Below, one piece after another: positions 23,018 to 33,538 of a DNA stretch of 64,000 bases (positions are counted from its first letter, which is position 1; every line of letters begins with the position of its first letter). The notes below the pieces were generated by a model. It made no database searches. It saw only the letters and a list, made by a program, of their open reading frames with translations, and was not told the origin of the DNA. The stretch comes from Adiantum capillus-veneris (Eukaryota > Streptophyta > Polypodiopsida > Polypodiales > Pteridaceae). The stretch spans positions 53,993,253-54,057,252 of the forward strand of contig CM043959.1 of the NCBI GenBank assembly GCA_014529385.2, written 5' to 3'. The position numbers and the translations under genes were made by a program.

Positions 23018-23455
23018 CCCTCCATAAAGGCTTTGTATTATAGCTTCTCCCATCAAAGGAGACTTTTGTACAATACAATTTTTGTGTTCCTTGACAAAAC
23101 TCGTTGGTTCAATGAAGATGGAAGCTTCATGCACCAAATTATGCTTGAAAAAGACACCTAGTGTCCCTAGCCTCAGTCTCAAGACCTCACACACCTTCAA
23201 AAATGGTGAGAGCTAGCAGGGAATGAAGATAGATTGAGAGGAAGAAGATTTATCTTACGAGAAAGAAGTATTCTCCTCGCATAATCACTCTAATATCATA
23301 GCTTAGCTTAGTAATTAGCATGGTAGAGGAGATGAGCATGCCATTGAAGCTTGGCTCTTGGTTGAATTTGCGTTCCATAGCCAAGAGTTGTTGGTGTAGG
23401 CCTCTACTTCTCAATGCTTGGAGAAGGAGATGGAGTTCTTGCTCAACACATAACT

Positions 23456-23486
<31 letters not shown>

Positions 23487-23971
23487 CAAAATGTGTAAGA
23501 CTAAAAATACCAAGCTTTCTCTCTCTTGGTCGACCCCTCTTGCTTTTTGCTCATGTTGGCCTCTCATTGGCTTCTGCAAAGCTTAGCCAATCACAAATTA
23601 GAAGCATAATTAATAGCCTTGTGACATGTGTCCCCCTTTCCCCTTTTGTGAGAACTTTAGGTAATAAAATAATTCATCTAAACTCTCATTGGACCTTGTT
23701 TTGTTTTGGCCAATAGGAATCAAGCAAGCCATCGGGCTGCTGGATGGTCATTGGACCCCTTGGTAGACTGTCCAATAGTCTTCTAGGGGCTTAATTTCTA
23801 TTGTTTTTTTTATCAAGCGTTTTTAAATTGATTAGACTAAATTTACTCTAGCCTAATTCTCATTGGTCCACCTCTATGGCCATCCAAAAGGATTTGAGGG
23901 GAGATTGGGAGAAAATGGGCTAGGAGCCTAACATTTGTCTAGTATTCCCTTTGTGTAAAGGGGGAGCTTTG

Positions 23972-24017
<46 letters not shown>

Positions 24018-24244
24018 CTCTCTCATCCCCTACTAAAAGGGCTCGCCCCTTCCTTCCTAGGGATGTGGGAAGACTTTTTAGTCTTCCCATGACCATCCAA
24101 TATTTCCCCTACTTTGGCCTTTGGACAATACAATTAAAATTAGGAACTTTAGCCTTTGGAAGTCTTATTGGGTTTGAACTTTGGGTCTTTTAAGCCCCAT
24201 TGAAGCACATTACTCTTTTGCAGATTGTCCCCCTTTGGATCCCT
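23018..24244 (-). repeat. Chromovirus 3' LTR, middle piece (reverse)
   Basis: Reverse complement of roughly 8243-9470 of the 5' LTR, continuing the piece before the solo LTR. It stops at ggatccct (24237-24244). The missing LTR start lies at 24950-25078 in the opposite orientation. Together the pieces cover the LTR once, apart from about 20 bp lost. Contains (GT)n at 23456-23484 and 23974-24015. Confidence 0.9.
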
Positions 24245-24598
24245 GTTTGCCCATTTTAGATTCGTAGGCCAATCAATGAGTTGACCTATCAACTCAAGTT
24301 GCCCAACCATTGGCTCATGCACAATGCTTTCTACGTGAGCCTATTAAAGCCTTACAAAGGAGAGCCACCTCAAGAAGCAATCATTGAAGACCCACCCAAG
24401 ATCGAGGACCAAGAAGAGGTGTTGCAGCCCGAGTCCATTCTCTGACACGAAGACAAGGTATTACGAGGCGGTAAGACTATCCGACGATATCTTATCAAGG
24501 TTAAAGATTTTCCGTTTGAAGATGCTTGATGGGTGCAAGGCATACAACTAAAGGATAACCTAAACCTTGTCAATGCTTACAATGATTCCCTAGAGTAA
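24245..24598 (+). pseudogene. Chromovirus pol C-terminus with chromodomain (micro-inverted)
   Basis: Frame from about 24247: a partial PF-IRRPINELTYQL, then LPNHWLMHNAFYVSLLKPYKG, the usual gypsy integrase end. From about 24427 follows a chromodomain: PESIL, stop, HEDKVLRGGKTIRRYLIK, then VKDFPFEDA, stop, WVQGIQLKDNLNLV, ending at TAA 24596-24598. Two in-frame TGA codons interrupt it. Chromodomains of this class target integration to modified chromatin. It continues the protein whose preceding residues (WVLLKFPKG... KLAKR) are on the minus strand at 25286-25079. Confidence 0.88.
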
Positions 24599-24934
24599 GC
24601 AAATGTAAATGTGTATAAATGAACAAAGTTTTTGTCTTATAAGACTCTATTTTTCTTTATTGTGCACAAATGTTAATAAGTATGCATGCTTAGGATCATG
24701 TTTGTGGAGACAACGTCTGTCGAACACCAAGTAGAGCTTGTCACTCTGCTATGGAAGATTGATACGGACTAATGTGCAGACATGCTTGGGGTAGCTAAGG
24801 CTTTCAATCACCAAATGGACTAGTCATCCATTCTGGAATGGTGTCGTAGGGTAAAATAGGGATCCTCTACCCGCTAGCAAACAAACTAATGACTAGGCTT
24901 TATTTTCTCTACCTCATAGTTGAGGATGACTATG

Positions 24935-25078
24935 ATAAGAGAGAGGTAATGTCATAAAAAATAATATCTAATACTCCCAAATGATTTTCTCATGTTACAT
25001 TGATCATTTAATTTGGGGAAGTACCAGGGGGGGTAAAAGCTAGAATATTGGTAAGGCTATTAGACCGGTCTCTGTCAG
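24935..25078 (+). other. Polypurine tract and first 129 bp of the 3' LTR
   Basis: A purine run (ataagagagagg) at 24935-24946 primes plus-strand synthesis in LTR elements. It is followed at 24950 by TG and the LTR start, matching 8096-8222. The match ends at ctgtcag (25078), where minus-strand pol begins. Same orientation as the chromodomain, opposite to the rest of the 3' LTR. Confidence 0.88.
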
Positions 25079-25320
25079 TCTTTTTGCTAATTTAGCATAG
25101 TACTTTTGGTATCCCGTAGGATTCTTGCCCGTCGTGTGCCTTAATCGAGCCTTTGGGAAATTTAAGCAAGACCCAGTCATTTTGTTTAAAGGTTAGGGCT
25201 CTTCTGTGCTTATCAGCAGCATCAGCCTTTTGCCTTTGCTTAGAGATGGATATAGCATCCTTAATCTTTTGGAAAGATTCTTGCACGTCTCGGCTATATT
25301 CAACTATAGTGAAGATCTGC
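25079..25320 (-). pseudogene. Chromovirus integrase C-terminal segment
   Basis: Minus-strand frame: QIFTIVEYSRDVQESFQKIKD, then SKQRQKADAADKHRRAL, NDWVLLKFPKG and YAKLAKR. This is the gypsy integrase tail that precedes the GPF-chromodomain region. It fills the gap between the forward pol end at 14414 and the chromodomain at 24427, with almost no overlap or loss. That makes it the right-hand end of the inverted block. Confidence 0.85.
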
Positions 25321-25741
25321 TAGAAAGAACTTATGTTGAAGTTCTATTCCAGGAAAAGAATCATTATGACAGATTCATGTCTACAATTGTAATTTTTCTC
25401 TGTTTTGGGATGCCTCTCTCCCTACCTCTGAGGCAAGGTTGTACTTTTTTCTTTTTCTTTATATATATTCCAGCACTTTTAAAAAAAAAGGTTAATTTGT
25501 GTATGTAGTGTGTGTGACATGAATGTATTGAAGATTTGAATGAAATGAGTACAATTATCGAGCATTAGTCGTGTGATCACACTCTCCCTTCCTCCTATGC
25601 AATGTGCATCTCCACAATCTGTGCTCTCTCAATTAACATTGTCCCTCTCTCCTATTCTCTCTCTTTCTCTCTCCTTTAGACATAATGACTCATCTCTCAA
25701 GCATATAATGATTCATCGCTCAACTGCAATATATTTTTGAG

Positions 25742-25744
<3 letters not shown>

Positions 25745-25795
<51 letters not shown>
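25745..25795. repeat. (GT)n microsatellite
   Basis: About 25 uninterrupted units. Confidence 0.97.
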
Positions 25796-25797
<2 letters not shown>

Positions 25798-25983
25798 ACT
25801 TTTCCTTGCATGGTTCTATGTTTGGGGGCAAGTTGCTCGGTTTTTGCCTTCATCAGAAATATTAGCTTGCCATTTGGTAAGACTCATATACCTTGTATTT
25901 TCTTACCCTTTGTAAAGGAAGGACATATTTGATCTCTTCTTTCACACTTACTTGGGATCATGAGGCCAATGCTAATGAAAATG

Positions 25984-26144
<161 letters not shown>

Positions 26145-27045
26145 CGTGCACGCGCCCGCGTTAAATAACAAGTCTTGAGTTTAAGACTCGGTGCTGCATA
26201 TCTCTTTGAGATCTCTTGGGATTGTTCAGGACTACAATGTTAGAAACTTCTTCTCTCTCAAATCTCTCATTCAGCATGAGTATAGAACAAACTCAAGTTA
26301 GGTGATATAAAATCATTAGAATCCTTGCTTCCACATTAGAATTTTATCCTCTTGAAGTACTCAAGGTCTTGACAAATGGCTCAAAAAGCAAAAAATATAA
26401 AAAGTTTTTTGAAAGGAAAACAGAGCCCCGTCTTTCCTAAAAATTATGAAAATTGCTTATAGTCATTGCACCTACGTGGATTGCTATAGACAGTTTTCAA
26501 GAAGAAGTGGAGCCACTCCTAAAAACGAGCTGAAAAAACTAAGTGTGGTATTTTTTTGAGCAAAAGTAAAGAGAATTGTAACACAACAGTTTTTTTTGTA
26601 TTAAGCCATGCCATAACGTCAAGTGCAGGTAGTCCAACAAAATGGTCAATCAATAGAAGGTGATCGTTGAGACAATATAAATTCCTGATTGATCAAGTAA
26701 CATAAGCTATCAAAACAACGCAAGTATAATAGGCACCCATCTTGCAACGACAATTGCAGGGAATCCAAAAAAATAGCCAATTCATCAATGATCGTAAACC
26801 TTTGCTCAAATAGCAAATGCTATGTTGAAACTCTCCCCCCCCAAAATCCCTATAAAATCTCTACTTTTGTGAATGTTGCCTGATGCACAAACTCATGAGG
26901 TGTAGAATTCAACCGAAGGACTCAAAAATACACAAAGTACATGCGTTGCAAGGCACGTATGTGAGGTTTTTGATATCTTGTTTTTGGAAATCCTCACAAG
27001 TATATTGAGAGAAGTCTGCAATGGTCACATCATAAGTATTCAAAC

Positions 27046-28181
27046 TCATCCAGGAGTGCTAGCATGAAAAACATGCGACACATTAGGTACCAATATAACC
27101 TCTCTCACTAGATGTGCCTGCATGCCCAATGCTATCCTCTCATTGAAGTCTTTGGTTAATTTTGACCTCCATATGACATGATTTCCATCTCTGAATCTAG
27201 AACGGAAAGAACTATGCCATGTTCCACATTGCCCACTAGGGCGGAGATTTTGATGTGTTGCCGCCGCATTGTTTCCTTGTAGCACAAATCCATTTTTTTG
27301 CAGCATCTCAACCTCCCCCTCTTCCACAATCCACATTCTTGAGGCTAGGCCAGGAGGTCCAATAATATCTCATCAATATTCCATGCATAAGTGTTACTAT
27401 CATTGCAAAACCATACAAACCCCTCCACAATTCCTCCTGGTTTGGCATCCACAGCTGGATATTTTCTCCTTCCCCAAAACCAAGGGGCAGGAACACCATT
27501 TTTCACATTATCTAAATTTTTGTTTATGAAACTACCACAACGTACTTTATCTCCAAGAAGAACACCAAAACATGTCATTTTTTTGCCAACCTCTGTGCGC
27601 CTAATTGCCCAAACTATTTGAGGCACCTTCTAAGACTAGGAGTGATTGAAGCATTAAATTTTTGCTTGCTATGTGATACAATGTAAACAACTGTAGTGAC
27701 ATTAAAAAACTTTGGTCTATGGAAATCTTCAAGAGTTTCATCAGGGTCAAGAAAGATTGACCGCAATTTTTGCACACTCTTTTCCCATAATGTATCTCTA
27801 TTCATCTCTGGACTTGGTATTTGGATTTCTAGAACTGTTGATTGAGATGCATCAAGATGTTTTCTATTTGATGCGGACACAGACACTAGTTTCCAGGCCT
27901 ACCATCATCGGTCTTGTGGATGATTGCATGCCCTTCAAGTAGGCATTATAACACACACTTTGAAGAATTGCTAGTGACATATCTGGACATGTCACTTCAT
28001 AAAGACCAATGTCTTTTTTATAACCAATTGAAGCATTCATACTTGCATGTTTAGACTTGGAAAGACTTGTTCTTGGGACAAAAGTACCTGAATCATCTTG
28101 AGCAAAAAATTTGCTTCCCCAGTGTGGCACTCTTACATCCCACCATGACAACCAAGTTTCCAATGCTACGATATCGTCCAA
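27046..28181 (-). pseudogene. Unrecognised coding relic with frameshifts
   Basis: Four long minus-strand frames abut in order: 28181-27864, 27886-27614, 27626-27345 and 27336-27046. At each overlap the reading continues one frame over, as a decayed single reading frame of about 370 codons would. Residue content is protein-like and Trp-rich: LETWLSWWDVRVPHWGSKFF, YEVTCPDMSLAILQSVCYNA, APWFWGRRKYPAVDAKPGG, WNIDEILLDLL, HLVREVILVPNVSHVF. I do not recognise the family. It is not a retroelement domain I know. It could also be exons separated by small introns, but I see no clear GT...AG pairs at the joins. Confidence 0.5.
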
Positions 28182-28330
28182 AATAGCATGTCCCGTTCTC
28201 CAAAACTATTTGAGTTCACCCTTGCACAATTGTGTTGCATGTTTTGATGTTGCATGTAACCATCTCAAAACACAATCTTTTATCCTAACATTAAATTTTC
28301 ATGATTATTCCCCGTCCACCCACGTAATCA

Positions 28331-28482
28331 GTTCCCTTCAAATAGGTCGGCAAGCTTGCTTGAGCATATTTGACATAGTCCTAAATTCTTTTTTCCCCCA
28401 GCTTGTCGGTTCCCTTCAATAGGTCGGCAGGCTTGCTTGAGCATATTTGACATAGTCCTAAATTCTTTTTTCCCCCAGCTTG
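28331..28482. repeat. 78-bp tandem duplication
   Basis: Two adjacent copies (start gttccc at 28331 and 28409, end cccccagcttg) with very few differences. Confidence 0.95.
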
Positions 28483-28565
28483 AATTAACTTCACCTCTCT
28501 CAACTCATTCTTGGCATTCAATTTCATTCAACAATGTTAATGGACTACACGTCTATGTGCCATTT

Positions 28566-28792
28566 TGTTGGAATTAGGGTTGCAAAGAAACGCACACTGC
28601 TTGGAGAAGACGAAGGAAGCTCAAGGCACACAATAGAGAGTGTGTTACTTAGTGTGCAATGGAAAGATAGATAGCCATAGAGTGATGGGCGTATATACAA
28701 TGCACGGGGGTAAAAACCTCCTAAAGAGGGAAAAAATGCCCTGGCAGTCCTAGTGTGTTCACACACATCACTACCACATGTATATGGTAACA
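28566..28792 (-). repeat. 3' LTR of copia A2 (227 bp)
   Basis: TG...CA ends; adjoined on the right by the polypurine tract (plus aatcccccc, minus GGGGGGATT). Left flank cattt is the target duplication. Confidence 0.94.
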
Positions 28793-28867
28793 AATCCCCC
28801 CTGGAGTGATGCGGTGAATGAGAGCTGGCACATGAGTAAAGGGAAGTGCCATGCCCTAAGGACATGA

Positions 28868-29376
28868 TCAGTCCACAAAGGGGAATAAGACCAAAGCTTT
28901 GTGAAAAGCTTCAAGCTTCTCATGAGACAATGCCTTTGCGAAAAGATTTGCAAGGTTGTCCTGTGTTGGCACATAAGCCAAGCTAATCTCTCCTACTGAG
29001 AGCCTCTCCCTGACATAATGGTAATGCAACTCAATGTTCTTTGTGCGAGCATAAAAAACTGGGTTCCTCGCAACTGCCAATGGGCTCTGACTGTCAGTGT
29101 AGATAGTGTTGGTAGTGTCCTCAACCATGATATACATGAACTTCCAAGCATGAAACAAAAAACCACTTGTGGACACTCGCGTGTCAAAACAACCAGCCCA
29201 ATCTGAGTCCGAAAAAGCATGTAAATCTGGCGACAATGATCCCCTCTTGGGATAAAACAAGCCAAGATATAAAGTGCCACTAAGGTAGCGAAAAATCCTC
29301 TTGACAACCTGCCAATGCTTAGACCCTAGGCTATGCATAAATCTGCTGACCTGTGAGACTGCAAATTGAATATCTA
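28868..29376 (-). pseudogene. Copia A2 RNase H
   Basis: Minus frame YIDIQFAVSQVSRFMHSLGSKHW, then LHAFSDSDWAGCFDTR, TIYTDSQSPLAVARNP and NIELHYHYVRERL. This is the copia RNase H with acidic residues in FSDSDWAG and YTDSQS kept. The segment itself is open. It is separated from the RT by the gypsy derivative that begins at 29377, and RT residues resume at 32475 (CLIFVCNTRRD). Confidence 0.9.
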
Positions 29377-29683
29377 TGTAAGACAAGGGAAACTAGGGTA
29401 TGAGAGTCCACCACCCAACCACCCTTTTTATAGGCAAGCCCCTGGACTTTTGCCCTAGTTGGACTCCTCGTTCCACACCGCCTAGCCCGGCCCTGCCCTT
29501 GTCTTGTCCGGCCTTGCCGGTGTCCTGACATTACTCAAACTAGGGTATGAGAGTCCACCACCCAACCACCCTTTTTATAGGCAAGCCCCTGGCCCTTTGC
29601 CCTAGTTGGACTCCCCGTTCCACACCGCCTAGCCCGGCCCTGCCCTTGTCTTGTCCGGCCTTGCTGGTGTCGTGACATTACTC
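29377..29683 (-). repeat. 3' LTR of the LARD, with 147-bp tandem duplication
   Basis: LTR at 29377-29530. Bases 29390-29536 (most of the LTR plus the first bases of the polypurine junction, gacattactc) are repeated at 29537-29683. The second copy lacks the LTR's first 13 bases. Confidence 0.92.
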
Positions 29684-32307
29684 CCCCCCTTTAGAAGAGT
29701 TTTCGTCCTCGAAAACAAAAGTGGGAAGGTTCTTCTTAAGAACACTAATGTTTTCTCAAGTGGAATCCTTCATGGATCCAACTGTTTGGTTGACCGGAAC
29801 ACGATTTTGCAGGAAGTTCAATGAAACCAAGAGTAACATCTTGATTTTACACATTGTTGTCCATTGCAACCATCTAGTGTGTAGACTCCATTTAGAACGC
29901 ACATGAGCATGCTAAACAAGTTATCACGACAAAGATATACCTGAAAGAGTATCGCTTTTCACTTTCTTTGAAAGTAACTTGCTGACCTAAATTATCAGCC
30001 AAGTGTTAGTCCTTGATTTGTTCTCAAATTTCATCAGTAAACAACCCCACCCTAACGAGTGTCAAGGTTGAGAACCTGACTTTATACATGAAGAGACTAC
30101 CGAGTCGCAACATGCATTAACTGATAGTAAGTAACTCCAAGAAGAGCAATAAATGCTTACTACTTGGATCCGTGGTGCTAACGTACGCACTTGCATATCC
30201 TGTAGCACAAGATTACACTTTGTAATCTGCATATCCCCTTGGATAAGTGACAGTACTGAGGTGTTGTTTTCCCCACAGTTTACAGCCAAACTGTCCAAAT
30301 GGCTGGTAAACGGGATAACAATATCGTACCACATTGCTGAAGAATCAAAATGGAATGAATAACCCTCGTGGCTAACTTGAAAAATCTACAAGCATCCAAA
30401 CCGAGCGATGACCTCTATTGGTGATTGGTAGACCTAAAAAGTAATCTCATAGAGATACTGCACTTAGAGTGCAAAATGCTTCATAAGCAACAACTTGAGG
30501 AATATGCATGCCGTTCCAAATCAGCCTTTGCTAAACACTAGGGCCCATAACACCTAGTGTGCATGCATTTAGCAAAAAAAAGATCCGAACCTATATATCC
30601 CTGATTATCCTTGCCAATACTTATGGCAAATGTGTGTGCGTAGCACACAGTAAAGAGAAATGTAAATAGTTTCAAACAGGATCTAAATACTTTCAGTGGT
30701 AATCAATTTCAAGCCTTGCTGAAATGTTTTAACCACAATAGAAGGTGAAACAATGATCACTTCTAGGTACAAACAATGAAACTTTTTCATTAAAAACTTA
30801 GAGCCTTGCTATATGTATAAACAACCATCTGTAATGTTGTTAGCAATACTTGTAGCTGAACAAGTCATTCTAAGTGTCCAACAATTTCTGGCCACTGAAA
30901 TTGCTCCTAATACATCGTGCTAAAAATGGTCTAGAAAACAGATGTGACCAGCACCTAGGGAGTTTGTCGTGACACATTTTTGAAATAGTGGGCACCAGTG
31001 TCAGTCCCAGAGACTCATATCCTCCACATGTGGAATATGTCTCATGTAAGAATGTCTAAAAAAGAACAGTCTTTAAGTACAAGATGTACTTGTGAGTGGA
31101 GATAATTGCAAACACTCTACGATGGGAGTGAGAGGGACCCTCATTATCCTTGCTCCACACCGGCTAAATCGAACTCCTTGAGTCCCTAGACCATGTTGTA
31201 TCCCATGTGACAACATGTTCCAAATCGAATCCTACAAGTGGATTCATAACAACATAATGTATATTGGACACTACGACCCAAAATACTTGTTTTGACATGC
31301 CCTTGGCATGGCCTTGAAATATTCAAGCGTATTTAAACGACTTGCAAAAAACCAAGCAATGCATACTAAAAATTGGAATAACACCAAATCAATAGATGCG
31401 TACTTGGAGAGTGAACAGAATGTTCACTTACCCGTATTCAAATACAGAGGAACACGTTGTCTATGTGTGAAAAATCAAGCTACATTGCACTAGAAACCCT
31501 AGGTGTTGCCTTCGCAATCCCAACCCGTTGGGTAGAAGCTACATAGTCAAACGCCTTGGTAAGACCCTTTGTAGAAATGCGCAACTAGCAGGTAACGGTA
31601 ACCAACCTAGTTAACCATGTACAGAATGATCAAAATCAACTTAAAAAGTTGAATTTTTCCGCTACCACGTGGTAGATTGCTATGAATTTTTTCCTTGAAA
31701 GTATAAAAGATCAAATTGTGATCCTCAATGCGTATGGGGTGCTTTAGTAAGCACCTGCTAGGTTGTACCCCAAAACTGTGATGCCATAGACACTCGTAGT
31801 GCTATAGCGAGAACAAGAAATCCACACAAGTGAGATGCCTAGCTCGTATCAATAGCCATGCTGTCTTAACTGTTTGCTACCTCTAGACTCCATGGTATAG
31901 ATCAGCTGATGTAAGTGCAAGAGTATAAAAAAATCAACTTGAGCATCGCACTAGAAACATATAGTGCAAAAATGACACCCTAATCCTCCGAAATGATAAG
32001 ACTCTTGCTCGTCCATTAACGCAGATATGTTCGATGTGTACTCCACTAAGCAAATCTGTTCGATCCTAAGAACAATCACCCAAGGAATGCCAATAGTTGG
32101 GTCTTACCCAAGATCTGATAATGGCTCTTGGCCAGCCTGTGTATGGCTCCTAGCTCTTACAGCAATTAGTGTTCAATCGATAAACCGATGAGAACTAATG
32201 TGAATGGCATCTTGGCCCATTTTTAGCTAAGAGTTAGAGGACCTTGGCTCATGCAACCTTCCTCCCCCCTCCTCCATGGCTCCTCCTCCATGCCTCCTCC
32301 TCCCGTA

Positions 32308-32474
32308 GCTCTAATACCACTGTAAGACAAGGGAAACTAGGGTATGAGAGTCCACCATCCAACCACCCTTTTTATAGGCAATCCCTTGGCCCTTTTCCCT
32401 ACTTGGACTCCCCGTTCCACACCGCCTAGCCCAGCCCTGCCCTTGTCTTGTCCGGCCTTGCCGGTGTCCTGACA
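32308..32474 (-). repeat. 5' LTR and primer site of the LARD
   Basis: 154-bp LTR at 32321-32474 (plus tgtaagacaagg... gtcctgaca). The tRNA-Met-like site is 32308-32320. Confidence 0.9.
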
Positions 32475-33535
32475 ATCTCGCCTCGTGTTGCATACAAAAA
32501 TGAGGCAGCCAACAGCAGGTTGGTAAAGAATGACATCAGCAGGATTGCCAGCATCATGTAAACTCAACTTCAAACCTGTTTCCATGGGAGTGGCAATAGG
32601 TTTGCAATCCTCAAGTCCAAACTTACATAGTAATGCCTCTATGTAACTTTTCTGACACAAGGAAATTCCACCATCACACTGCTTAAACGGTATGCCCAAA
32701 TAATGATGCAACAACCCCAAATCTTTCATCTTGAAAGTAGCATTCAAATCAGCCTTAAATTCAGCAATATGTCTCTCATTTGGTCTAGTGATCAGCAAAT
32801 CATCTACATAAAGAACCACAATGAGAAGTATATCACCCTCACGCTTTACATACAATGTGCTTTCTGTTGGACTGTTACGAAAGCCTCGTTTGACCAAATG
32901 AGTGTCAACTTTCTCATACAAGCACAAGGAGATTGCTTCAACCCATACAAAGCCTTCTACATCTGCACACTTTGTCCTCTTGTCCTTTTATGACAAAACC
33001 GCGAGGCTACGTTACATAAACTTCCTCAAGTATATCACCACTCAAGAAAGCAGTAACAATGTCTAATTGATGTACATCCCAACCAAAATGAGCTGCCAAT
33101 GCACATAGAAAACGCACAGTAGTCATACGACAAGTGGGAGCAAAGTCTCTTCATAATCTATGCCTTTTTGTTGTGCATAACCCTTTGCAACAAGTCAAGC
33201 CTTATGGCAATTGATCTCACCATCCGGCTTGCGTTTCAACTTGTAAACCCACTTCGTACCAATGGCCTTTTGCCAGGAGGCAAATCACATAAAGTCCATG
33301 TGTCATTTTCTATAAGTGCATCATATTCTGATTGCATGGCAGCCATCCAATTTTTTGAATTTTGTGCTTCATCAAAAGACAGAGGTTCCTCAGCACCATA
33401 TAAGTTAGACACAGCCAAAGCATAACAATCTGATGCATAAGATGCATGGCGAGAGCCTGAATGAGTACGACTAGACAAAGGTGCATCCAATTTACCGTCA
33501 TGCAAAGTGTGCACCAGCCATTTTGGCATGCCTCT
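32475..33535 (-). pseudogene. Copia A2 reverse transcriptase
   Basis: Catalytic box LYVDDLLI (about 32795-32820) is intact. Downstream blocks NATFKMKDLGLLHHYLGI and SYIEALLCKFGLEDCKPI are typical of copia RT. Upstream, 33000-33240 has several stops (the IDYEET region). 33236-33529 keeps the RT N-terminal block NWMAAMQSEYDALIENDTW. A TAG near 33540 separates it from integrase. Not translatable as a whole. Confidence 0.88.
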
Positions 33536-33538
33536 AGC

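Larger units (their letters stand above)
29377..32474 (-). mobile_element. Non-autonomous gypsy derivative (LARD-like), 154-bp LTRs
   Basis: LTRs at 29377-29530 and 32321-32474 are the same length and near-identical. Flanks atcta (29372-29376) and atctc (32475-32479) differ at one base. A primer site (GTGGTATTAGAGC on minus, one mismatch to tRNA-Met) lies at 32308-32320 and a polypurine tract (minus aaaggggggg) beside the left LTR. Reading minus, the last codons are FEDENSSKGGE-stop, the typical C-terminus of gypsy pol, so it derives from a gypsy element that lost gag and pol. The 2.6-kb interior has no coding frame. LTR carries a TATA-like element (plus tttttatagg). Confidence 0.88.

Noticed and set aside
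14415-24244. Simple nested insertion of LINE plus LTRs into the chromovirus
   Set aside because: It cannot explain the reversed 3' LTR with its matching inverted target duplication, nor the reversed integrase end at 25079-25320. An inversion explains both.
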